Below are positions 33,349 through 42,608 of a stretch of DNA of 64,000 nucleotides, one piece after another; positions within the stretch are counted from its first letter, which is position 1; each line of letters starts with the position of its first letter. This stretch comes from Datura wrightii (Eukaryota; Streptophyta; Magnoliopsida; Solanales; Solanaceae): contig JASDFA010000002.1 in assembly GCA_035772735.1 (NCBI GenBank), forward strand, positions 7,874,001-7,938,000. The letters run 5' to 3'. The notes under the pieces were generated by a model, which saw only the letters and a program-made list of their open reading frames with translations, was not told the DNA's origin and did no database searches. The translations under genes were made by a program, and so were the position numbers.

Positions 33349-34569
33349 ATGGCAAGCAGGCAAGACAAGGGAAAAGGCGCATCAACATCTGGCGCCGGAA
33401 GAAAAAGAATAAGACTGGGCACAGCGGTCCCAGTAGCACCAGCGGTTCCACGCGGCCAACGCCGTCGATACGGAACCAGGTGGGTGACAGAGGAGGGGAA
33501 GAAATGGTATGCAAAGCACAAGGAGAGCAAGTACTTCCCCGAGGAACACATAGCAAGGGAACCGTTGGCACAGGAGTTCCCCAGGATTGTCCATAGGATC
33601 GAGGCAGCTGGGCTGAACTTCATCTTTGAAGAGCCCAAGGAATGCAACTTGCACTTGATTCGGGAATTCTACGCCAACTGAAACCCGACTCTCAGAAGTC
33701 ACACCATCAAAATAAGGGGGCAAATAGTCACTTTTGAGCCCCACCACCTCAATTCTATCCTAGGGGCGCGGGACACAGACGCCTATGTCCTGCGACAGCT
33801 GAATATCACTCCACCATATGCCGACATCAGATGCACTTTGTGTGGAACCTGATCAACATCTCGGTGGAGCAGACATAAGGAGATGGGCTACCATCAGACC
33901 TTGCCTTACTCACAGATGAATAGGGAAGCCAGGATATGGCTGAAGATTGTTTGTTCCTGCCTAATCCCGGGGGTGCATATGACGGATGTAACCCGGGATC
34001 GTGTATGCTTGGTGTACGCCCTGATGATAGGGTTGGAGATCAATGTGGGGGCGGTGATTATCTCCGCCATGAAGAGAGCCCGTTTGCATCAAGGGCACAG
34101 ATACGGATTTGGTGGACTACTCACCACGTTCCTGAGGGGCCTGGATATTGAGGAAGAGGCCCTTGACTACATCCCGCAGATGGAGCGGCGGGCCTTAGAT
34201 GTCACTAAAACTAAGGCACCCGACACCACCCACGGGCCAGTTCTTACACTAGCCGAGTGACATGCTCGGGATGATCAGTACATGGCTCGCATGTACGGGA
34301 TGCAGATGCTCCAGCTGCGAATAGGCGGAAGGCCGGCAACAGAAGAGGAGCTGTGGCAACTCGAGCTAGACTACCCTTTTGGCGAAAATGCCAGGGCTCT
34401 ATGCCGAGTGGGGCCAGCTTTTGTAGAGCCGACGGATGATGATGTCCCAACAGATGAGGAGACACGTCGTGAGGACTCCGATGTGGAGTCCGATGATGAC
34501 GATGGGGGTGATTCAAACATGGGAGACGAGGCCGCAGCACCTGATGAAGAAGTGGAGTATTTTGATTGA
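33349..34569 (+). pseudogene. E2 ORF2, putative plant transposon protein family
   Basis: A single frame of 407 codons from ATG at 33349 to TGA at 34567, with only three internal stops (33679, 33850, 34258), all TGA. The N-terminus is basic (KRIRLG, GQRRRYGTRW). The central part has YFPEEHIAREPLAQEFPRIV, NLHLIREFYAN, VTRDRVCLVYALMIGLEINV and HRYGFGGLLTTFLRG. The C-terminus is very acidic (DVESDDDDGGDSNMGDEAAA). The order and wording resemble the 'putative plant transposon protein' domain often annotated in plant genomes next to gag. Its biochemical role is unknown to me. No RT, nuclease or helicase motif is visible. B has a related ORF in the same relative place. Confidence 0.75.
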
Positions 34570-36361
34570 TCAGGGAGTCCTTCCACCCAATTTTTTTGTG
34601 CTATGTTAATTTTTGTGAACACTGGGGACAGTGTTCGATATAAGTGTGGGGTGGGAGTAGTTAGGTGCTGGTTGTGTTGTTGTTTATGTTTCTATTCTGT
34701 TGTTGTGCCTGTGGAAAAATGTTGTGACCCTGTGATTGTGATGTTTCTGTTCTGTATTGGAATTAATGTGAAGCTGTTGTGTGCCGCTGAATATTGCTAG
34801 CTGATTTTATACATATTTTTGTTTTATCGAAATGATCGATATTTTAAAATTTTTTTTCAATTCTTGGGTTTCTCGGCATTTGTTTTCGGTTCTTTTACTG
34901 AGATTGGTCCCATTAAACCGAAATCTTAGTTAGTGACCGTTCCCTATGATGGATGGATGACGACCGTCTTAAGGGAAATGTAGTCGTTAGGAGTAGATTT
35001 TTTTCATTTATATTTCAGTTGTTTTCTTTTGTGGGTTGCATCCCAAAACCTGTAGTTACTTTATGGCTGCAGAATTCTGGTTGCGTGTTGTACATGATAT
35101 TTGTAATGCAAAGGTGATTCGTATGAAAGCATGCAACTCTGTAAATATGTTGAGATACCTAGTCCATAGAGTCGATTCAGTGTGATTGAGGCTTAATTTC
35201 GAATTCTTGTAATTAGCTGACAGAAGAGTCTGTGAATATGTCTTGAATTGAGCATGTGCAATAAGTGTGGGGTGAGGTTTTGTTTATTTCATGCTATTAT
35301 GAAATGTCTAGAACTTGCCTGGTGTGTGTACGAAACGAAATGAAGGACGTGTATTGTAGGAAAGGATGTAGGCATTTCTTTGTTTTCAACCGAAAGTTTC
35401 TCTTTTTCATTATTGTACCCACCTTGATTGTACACCCTAGTTAGCCCGTTGAGCCTTTAGCCTATTAATTTTTTTCTTTTGTCAAAAATGTGTAAACTGA
35501 GCTTACCCCTTTCTTTTCATTAACCGTAAATTTGACCCAAAACTCTTGAGCGCTTAAGAAGAGGTAATAATTTTCCCAAAGTGTCAAAGCGTGAGAATGG
35601 TGAAAAGAAAAGAAAAGCAGAGTGATGAAAGGAAAGAAAAGGTTGAAGGTGCACTTGTTATAAATAAAATATAATGAAGATATATGAATACTCTTCGTGA
35701 TTGAGTCAAGTGTGCTTAATGAGATGGGTCAAAATAAAGACAGACTTCAAGAATGGGAGGATGAAGGAAGAAACAATGCCCATGAGCTTGATGGGATGTA
35801 TTGAAAAAGCGCTTAAGGATGCTAGTGGCCATTATTGGCTAGCCCAGTATTTACTAGTTCCGTAGCTTACATTACAACCCGTTAAAGTCCTACGTGATCT
35901 TACATCACACTTCCTTATATTAGTGGAGTAATACACTAAAGGCAAGCCTATGGTTCGTCGGCATGATGCACGTGAATTCTTTTGGGAGAGAGAGCGAAAT
36001 TGTTTCTATATGCCCCTGCATGTAATCGTTTGAGTTCATGTGATTAAAAAGGGGAAAATTTTCTTGTGTTGTGAGGGCACATGCTTGATGAGAGATTAAA
36101 TTTCGTGTCGAATATCTTGATCAGCGGATTTGCAGGAGTTTGCCAATATTCAAAGTCGATTCTTAAGTCTAGGAGGTCTTGATGTGTTGAAGGTCATTGC
36201 ATTGATAGGACCATGCATGTTTTCTTGATGATTTGTTGTATTAAATAATTGGTATGACCGTAGCCTGAATTGTCGAACCAAAGCAGCCAGGATGGGGTGT
36301 AAAGTGCATGAGGTGTAAGATTGTTGTTTGGGGACGAACAAGGATTTAAGTGTGGGGTAAG
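34570..36361 (+). other. E2 3' noncoding region with repeated polypurine-like motifs
   Basis: No coding domain. AAGTGTGGGGT occurs at 34642, 35263 and 36348 (and at 33257 upstream of ORF2). From about 34860 the sequence aligns with E1 14640-16127, including GATGGATGGATGACGACC near 34947 and GTGTGTACGAAACGAAATGA near 35324. Conservation between two elements with different LTRs suggests a function in cis, such as packaging or plus-strand priming. Confidence 0.7.
36348..36361 (+). other. E2 polypurine tract
   Basis: AAGTGTGGGGTAAG lies directly before the 3' LTR start TGATCTTGGG. Confidence 0.88.
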
Positions 36362-37781
36362 TGATCTTGGGCAAATTTATATGCCCAAGTGATACTCAAA
36401 GGTGTCATTTTAGCCTTGTTTATCTATCAATGTTTATACATTCTAATGTGATTGATAATAAAATGTGAATTTATACTAACCAACATGATTGCCGTTGTTT
36501 TGCAGGTGAAATATAATTTTGGAAAGCTAAAATGTGTGTTGGGAGAGATTGGGGTTGGACTCGGATGTTAGCAAGGGAAAAAGCATTTGAAGGCACAAAT
36601 TAAAGGGGCTCCGCGATGGAGCCGTGTCACGCTGCCATCGTGGATGCCTTCTGCCTGGATAGGGATTTTTGGCCAAAATCCAGTGAGGGTGCGCGTTGGG
36701 GCCGTGGCACGTTGGCCTAGCCCCGCGTTGCACGCCGTGCCACATTGGGCCTTATTACCTGGACTATCAATTTCCAGTAAGGGTCCGCGTCAGTGGCGTG
36801 TCACGGAGGCAGTGCTCCGCGATGCACTCCGTGACACGTTGCTTGTTATTCCGGGAAAAATTCCCACTAGTATAAATAAAACACATAGGTTCATTTTTGA
36901 TAATTCTGACTTGGTGGAGCAAGAACGTGGGTTACAAGCAGTTGAGGGGACGAAATTATCAGGGTTTATCTCTATCTCCTTCTTCTTTAATTCAATTGCT
37001 TGTATGTTTAACACTCATTTAACGATGTTTAATCCACAAATGAATGGCTAATTCCTCTTCTTGCTGAGGTTAAGAACAATTGTATTGAAATGTAGTTATT
37101 GATCAATTGGGTTTTTCATCTTTTCTTCCATGGTTGTTCTATTGATTCTAGTTCTTACTACATTGATGTGTGGCCAATGTTAATGTATATCTAAAAAGTC
37201 CGGTTTCACTCGAGAGAGCAAGAAATTGGAAAGTTGTGAATCTATAGGATATGATCTTTTCTTAGTTTGGGAAAATTGAGAATTGATTTACCTTCAGGAT
37301 AGAAATATACCTGAAAGTCGTATTAGTCAATCAAGGAATCGGTTTTGTATGGCTAGAACATGAATTTCGTTTAATCACAGTAATGTAGGTGGACAATTCA
37401 TGATTCTTAAGTTGGGTTAAATACGAGAGTTTTAATCCATTGGCAATAATTCTTGACTAGCAACCGGAGGAAAGATTAACCAAAAATTGTATCGATAATT
37501 AGTTTCTATACATGCTCATTTAGCCTCAGCATGCTCACATTCATAGTTCAGACTCACATTAGATATTCATTTTAGATTTGGCATATAATTAGAAATCAAA
37601 ATATCAAACTCTTCTTTGCACTGTTGTCTTCATTTTTAGAGTAAGGATAGTAACAGTTAAGTAGTTTGTTACCTTATCCCAGTCCCTGTGGGATCGATAC
37701 TTGGCTTACTTAAGCCACTTTACTACTTGTTCGACCACGTGCACTTGCATGTAGGAAATACCCCAGAGCAGACAGCGAACA
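36362..37781 (+). repeat. E2 3' LTR
   Basis: 1,420 bases, pairs with 28282-29701. TATAAATAA lies at 36871-36879, and the perfect 12-base hairpin arms at 36797-36808 and 36827-36838. Confidence 0.96.
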
Positions 37782-37786
37782 ATATG
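37782..37786. other. Target-site duplication of E2, right copy
   Basis: ATATG, identical to 28277-28281. Confidence 0.95.
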
Positions 37787-39520
37787 CGTCCAAATATAGC
37801 TCCTCATTGAGCTCCACGTTTAAGTACGAAAGAGTGGGGGCTGATGAAATTGCCGGTTGTCTATAAAACAACTCGGTCACTTGGCTTTCAAGAGCCCCCA
37901 ACTCCTCCCTAAGGTTTCCTGTGTCCGACTTCTCAGCTAGGCGCTCATTGAAGCGGCGCTCAAAGCTATCTATCATTCCATGCAACATCCTCATGGGCGC
38001 CTCAATCTCCTCCTTCACCCAAGGCTTGACGTTCTCCATCATAGATTGAACCTTTCTCTCAATCACTGTCAGCCTTTTATCCATCTTCTGGAGGAACTCA
38101 TGTGGGACCAATACATATCCAGCTGGGTCTAGCTCGGAAATGAAAATGAAGTACTAAGAGCTACCTTTGTGTGGCCAGCTTCTATAGCCAGCATCTCATC
38201 CTGCTCCACTAAGGTGGGGGCATCAACATGCTCGCCCCGGATACCCGTGGTACTGGTATTGCAGTAGAAAGTCTAACCTGGCTCACTGGGTTCATCTCAT
38301 CCCAAATCAGACCTATATCCACCATCCTCTGGCCTCTAATCATAGTATCAACCTCCATCTTTGCCTTAATGCCTGCCTCTGCACATGATTTGAACACGAG
38401 AATCGGGAATGGGATGGTAGTGCTCAATCCCAAAACCCAATCTCAGATCTCCTCTATGATGACCCTCGAAATATTGATGGTGTATCATGATGATACACAC
38501 CACCAAGGCTGCTCTATTTGCACTGAGGTTGTTGTCATTAATTGTCGGTGCTAACCGGTGGTGGACTAGTGTCCAGAAAGCCTTCGCTATGAAGTTCAGT
38601 AAGGCTTTGGTGTCATTCTTTCCACTAGCTACCCAGTCCACATCCTCCTTTTCATCTGCTAGAACCCTAGCTAGCCATTTAATTTGGGTCTACCTCTCCT
38701 CATAACCCAGCTACTTGACCCTCTTTAGGGCATCCATTCTATAATCTAACTCAGTTGTCATGTCTGGAGCTCTGAATTGTGGCCCATAGAGTACCCTGTA
38801 AATAGTACACTTGGAGATATCAATTGTGTGACCTTGCACTACCACGCTCTCGAGCTTGGGTTGTTCTCTCAGTTTTTTCCCACCTTTTGCATTTTGCTCC
38901 ATCATGGACAAATAATTGGTATAAAACTCTCGGACCATTGTAGGGCTGTGCTTCTCTGGAGTTCGAGCCATCCAATCAAATACGTAGAAACTGAAGATCC
39001 GCTTCATTTTCTCTACCTCATTCAAGGAACTGGTGAGGATCCACGGTTCTTCCTGTATGCTCCACCTCGAATGGTTCTTGGAGGTGAGAGCAAGACCCTG
39101 CTCGTATATCTCCTGAGCATCGAGTACTATTCACCTAATATTTATGGTTCTCCCAAGACGGAGTTTGGTCACCTTTCTCTTCTGTGGCCTCATTACCCTC
39201 ATCTCCGGATTAGGCCTCCTCGGACCCTTCTTCTTCATTAGAGTCATTCCCGGACTCTTGAACCTATTCTTCTGCTCCCTCTTCAGGTTGGGGAGTAGTC
39301 GTCGGAGCGGTAGAAGTAGCTTTGGCCTGTACCTTGTCTTGAGCCCTAGTGGTACATGGCTCATCAGTGTCTGAAGTCTCAACTCGGTACTCTTTCATTG
39401 AACTACTAGGGGAGATGCCTACTTGATCAAAGTCGGAGGGTTCATCTCTGAATGCCCTCTTCATAGCTATCTCAACACTAGCCCGCTTGTCTTGGGGCTT
39501 CTTCTTGATATCCTTTTTAG
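37787..39520 (-). pseudogene. B ORF2, main part (putative plant transposon protein family)
   Basis: Minus-strand segments read RVETSDTDEPCTTRAQDKVQ (about 39405-39345), then after frameshifts IFSFYVFDWMARTPEKHSPT and MVREFYTNYLSMMEQNAKGG (about 38995-38890), IDISKCTIYRVLYGPQFRAP (about 38825), a TAG near 38712, and WVASGKNDTKALLNFIAKAF (about 38635). The C-terminal part is MDKRLTVIERKVQSMMENVK and REELGALESQVTELFYRQP (38085-37860), which looks like a coiled coil. E2 entered at 37786, and the frame resumes at 28276. It is related in type and position to E2 ORF2 but clearly diverged. Confidence 0.7.
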
Positions 39521-39599
39521 CTTCATTATATCTGTTGAAAAAAGTTTAGTATGCATGATCTCAGAAAAAGAAAGAAAGAAAAATACCCTCTGAAGTTTT

Positions 39600-40010
39600 C
39601 CATGAGTCTACTGTATAGGTCGTACAGGTATGACTCGTACTAAGACTCATAGTTCATGATGAGCCTGTCACAACTCCTAGTTACGATTTGTACTATGATG
39701 GTACAATTCGCATTAAGAGTCATACTAAGAGGTTCCCCAAATTGTGTTCTGCTGCATTTTTCTATGACTCATGTTCCAGATCGCAATTTATTTTCACAAG
39801 TCATAATAAGGATCGTACCATTTTTTTGAACTTTGACCCTTTCCAATTTGTGGTACGATTATATGATACGGCTCATGGGAGGATACTACGGGTCATTCCA
39901 GGTTTTGTACCATTAGGTTTAGTCGCAAATGGCTTAGGACTGTCCCAACGAGCCTTCCTACGACTTGTAGTACAAACTTAAAAGTCGTAAGAAGGCTTGT
40001 CAAGCCTTTC
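39600..40010 (-). other. B internal hairpin/GACTCGTAC-type block next to ORF2
   Basis: Dense in GTACGACT, GACTCGTAC and GTACCAT words in both orientations, the same vocabulary as the family-B LTR (45290-45740). It lies immediately upstream of ORF2 on the minus strand. No coding potential. Confidence 0.55.
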
Positions 40011-40344
40011 CTAACCTTGGTTAATTCAGTTATTCAGGAAAATGATTTGTTGAATCTGGGTACTCAGAATTCCCCATTTTATGCTACCAATGTCCATTAA
40101 TTACATCTATCCCGTGCACCCCCGTCAAATAGCACACTCCATAACTCGTTTTTTAGCAATCAAGTTTAGTGTTTGTCATTTCAAATTCCTACCCATTAAA
40201 TAGAATCACACAACCTAATGATCGTCTTCCCTAACCCATTTTTGGTGAGTTTGAGGAATCATAGAGGTCTATAAGTTTGTACAAAGCAAGATTATTGTAA
40301 ATGAAACATGTTTACTTACTTGAATTTTCAAGGATTTGCTCGAC

Positions 40345-40456
40345 TTCTTTCTTGATTCGAGATGTAATCCAAGAAGGTTCAAGTGCCTGAAGAGCATATT
40401 TACCGAAAAAAATATGATTACCTCGATAAGATATTTCCTTCATTCTTCCTCTATTA
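40345..40456 (-). pseudogene. rpl16: Plastid rpl16 exon 2 fragment
   Basis: The minus strand encodes RGRMKEISYRGNHIFFGKYA followed by LQALEPSWITSR, which I recognise as the N-terminal part of chloroplast ribosomal protein L16 (exon 2). The match ends at TCTCGA (40345). The following sequence (KKEVEQILEN) is not L16. It is joined directly to a mitochondrial-type fragment on its 5' side. It is a short nuclear copy of plastid DNA with no L16 function, inside the spacer of element B. Confidence 0.8.
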
Positions 40457-40457
40457 A

Positions 40458-40980
40458 ACCCTGATAGATATCAGGTGCCCACATATATAGAGTCAAAAGA
40501 TATATGGAGTCCGAAGGGTAGGGGGTTTTCTTCGGGGCTCGAGAGATGGAATAGATGGGGCCCCACAAGTTTTAATTCGCCGCTGGGGAATTCACACGAA
40601 AGGGAATGAGGAATTCTCAACGAAAAAAGTGCTCTCTGAACCGAACGTGAAAGTAGTTTTCCATCAGACGGCTTTTCCTGTAACTCTACTCTCGACTTGG
40701 ATTATATATCCAAAAAGGTCCTCTCTCGGCCATTCCACACGCTGCCTAGCAGAGACGTGGTTATCTGAAGTGGATTCTCTCTTTTGTAGTAGATGCCGAA
40801 CCTCTTACCTTTCACCTCTAAGAACCTCCTAGAAACTCCGGGATAGCTCTTTTCTTTAGACTCCCCTTTGCACTGCTCAAAACCATCAAGCCTCAACCCC
40901 CATTGTGGTTTAGCTCTTTCTTTCGAGGAGTTAGATCGTCTGTCTAGCAGACCTACAACCGCTTCCCTCCAACAACCTAG
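40458..40980 (-). pseudogene. nad2: Mitochondrial group II intron end and nad2 exon start
   Basis: The minus strand at 40675-40638 is a group II intron domain V (AAGCCGTCTGATGGAAAACT, then a CACGTTCGGTTC end). It is followed by a domain VI-like region and, at 40484-40459, ATGTGGGCACCTGATATCTA, which encodes MWAPDIY, a conserved site of NADH dehydrogenase subunit 2. The upstream part (40980-40690) looks like plant mitochondrial intron sequence, including an ORF-like remnant (GVSRRFLEVKGKRFG). The fragment stops within the exon and joins the rpl16 piece at about 40457. Identification of the intron as the one before MWAPDIY in nad2 is from memory. Confidence 0.75.
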
Positions 40981-41139
40981 AAAGTGGTACAATGATTAGG
41001 GTAGGAATTTCAACTATGTAGATGTTAATCTTGCACAAATTCGAGCTTGAAATTCTTGGGATTTTGAGTTACGAGTGTGAGAATTGGTGAGAGTCGTGGG
41101 TTCAAAGTGTATGTTCGTGTGGAAGTTAAGTAAAGAAGG

Positions 41140-41530
41140 TTTTGATTTAAATAGGTTAGGGTGGAATTTTAGGAATCCGGGTCGAGTCGGGTCAAGTTGA
41201 TTAATGGTACGAGTTGTAGGTTGGACCTACGGTTCATCCCTAGGACTTGTAGCAGAAGACTTAGGAAACTTACCTGGGGACCGCATGTTACGATTCGGGC
41301 CAACAAAGGTAAAATTCGTACATTGCCCCGTAAGTCAATGTCTATGAAATTCTACACTTCGCACAATTCATCTTTACAGTGAATACTGTGAAACATACAA
41401 TAAGGGTATGAGATGTAATGACTAACCGTAACAAGAATTTTGGTTTCTACTTTTTACCATGACTGGTACTATGGTCCGTACAAAGCTCTTACGAGTCGTA
41501 CTAAGAACCATAGTACCAGTCTGGTCTACA
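41140..41530 (-). promoter_or_regulatory. B internal hairpin block with TATA-like site
   Basis: A perfect 15-base inverted repeat, GACTGGTACTATGGT (41461-41475) and ACCATAGTACCAGTC (41507-41521), flanks GTACAAAG/GAGTCGTAC words. Downstream on the minus strand comes CCTATTTAAATC at about 41145-41156, like CCTATTTAAGG in E2 (32651). As in E2, the block lies between protease and ORF2 and uses the motif vocabulary of the element's own LTR. Promoter function is inferred. Confidence 0.5.
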
Positions 41531-41584
41531 ATTTTTCTCCCACCAGTTTTTTTTCACCAACACACTGAAAACACCAAAGGTTAA

Positions 41585-41725
41585 AATACATGGGTTGCCT
41601 CTCCAGAAGCGCCTGATTTAATGTCGCGGCACGATACAGGTGGTCTGGTTACTCAAACTTCACCAAACCACCTCATTGATTTCCTCCCAAGAAGCGCTTG
41701 ATTTAACATCATGGCATGACGCAAG
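41585..41725 (-). repeat. B post-protease tail motif, duplicated
   Basis: Two copies, about 41725-41678 and 41638-41585 on the minus strand, read GTTAAATCAAGCGCTTCTTG and ATTAAATCAGGCGCTTCTGG, each followed by GGAGG/GAGGCAACC-type sequence. E1 (14205-14240) and E2 (32019-32070) have one copy each, also just after the protease. Confidence 0.7.
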
Positions 41726-42608
41726 TCTCTTGACTACTCAAAATTCATTAAGAAACTTGGAATCATCATCGATTGTTGAGACAACCCTGAACTCATTGGG
41801 ATGCTTCATTGACCGACAGACGTTAAAAATGACCTCCTCTTTATTTAGCTTGAATTTTAATTGGCAAGCTCCAAAATCCATCAAGGCTCTCCCAGTGGGT
41901 AGGAATGGTCACCCCAAGATAATGGGGTTCTCAAAATCAACCTCACAATCTAGAATTACAAAGTCCTTTGGGAAAATAAAATGGTCAACCTTGACAAGCA
42001 CATCCACTAAGAACCCTACTGGCTTTTTGAATGTGCGGTCTGCCATTAATAGCTGCATTGACACCGGTGTGAGGGCTCCCAAGCCTAGCTTCTTGAATAC
42101 ACCTAATGGGATCAGGTTGACGCTCTCTCCTAAGACACCAAGAGCCTTCACAAACTCAAAATCACCAATCGTACAAGGAATGGTGAAGGCACCTGGATCC
42201 TCCTTCTTTTGAGCAAGGACCCGTGAATCTATGACAGCGCAATGATGCAAGTTACCTACGGACACAGCTCATAGACCTCTTCTTGGTCACAAGGTCCTTC
42301 ATGAACTTGGCATATCTAAGCATCTGCTCCAATGCCTCGACTAATGGTATGTTGACAGATAATTGTTTAAGCATAGAGAGAAATATTTGGAACTTGCTAT
42401 CTTCCGCCTTTTTCTTCATCCTTTGAGGGAATGGTGGCAGTGGTTGAGTGATAACCTTATAAATTTGCCTGACCCCTTGCATATTACCATTATCAGCACC
42501 GGACTCCTTTGCAACAACTGGAGTTTCTGTCAACTCAGCTTCACCTGTGAGCTCATACTCAGCAACCTCATCTTCCTTACCAAGCTCAATCTCCTTTATT
42601 CTTTCCAT
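41726..42608 (-). pseudogene. B protease and gag C-terminus
   Basis: The segment begins with LPPFPQRMKKKAEDSKFQIF and LSVNIPLVEALEQMLRYAKF (42480-42320). It continues, after a frameshift near 42260, into the protease: LGVLGESVNLIPLGVFKKLG. The usual catalytic Asp is Val here (codon 42134-42136) and the following Ala of the LGA motif is Glu. The C-terminal block NPIILG is followed by TGA and PFLPTGRALMDF (about 41935-41885). The order gag-protease is the same as in E1 and E2. Confidence 0.85.

Larger units (their letters stand above)
28282..37781 (+). mobile_element. E2: complete Athila-like non-autonomous element (gag-protease-ORF2)
   Basis: A 9,500-base element with two 1,420-base LTRs that differ only at scattered, mostly transition, positions. 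It has an exact tRNA-Asp primer site, a polypurine tract and a perfect ATATG target duplication. It carries a nearly open gag, a protease cut short by a deletion, a hairpin-rich internal block, a 407-codon ORF2 with three TGA stops, and a long 3' noncoding region. RT, RNase H and integrase are absent. It interrupts ORF2 of element B, so it is younger than B. LTR similarity makes it the youngest complete element in the window. Confidence 0.93.

Noticed and set aside
33312..33747. Several minus-strand frames opposite ORF2 of E2
   Set aside because: Antisense shadows of the plus-strand ORF2, which has the recognisable protein features.
41197..41382. Open frame in the B spacer as a real protein
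   Set aside because: It lies in the hairpin-rich block on the strand opposite to all B genes and has no recognisable domain.
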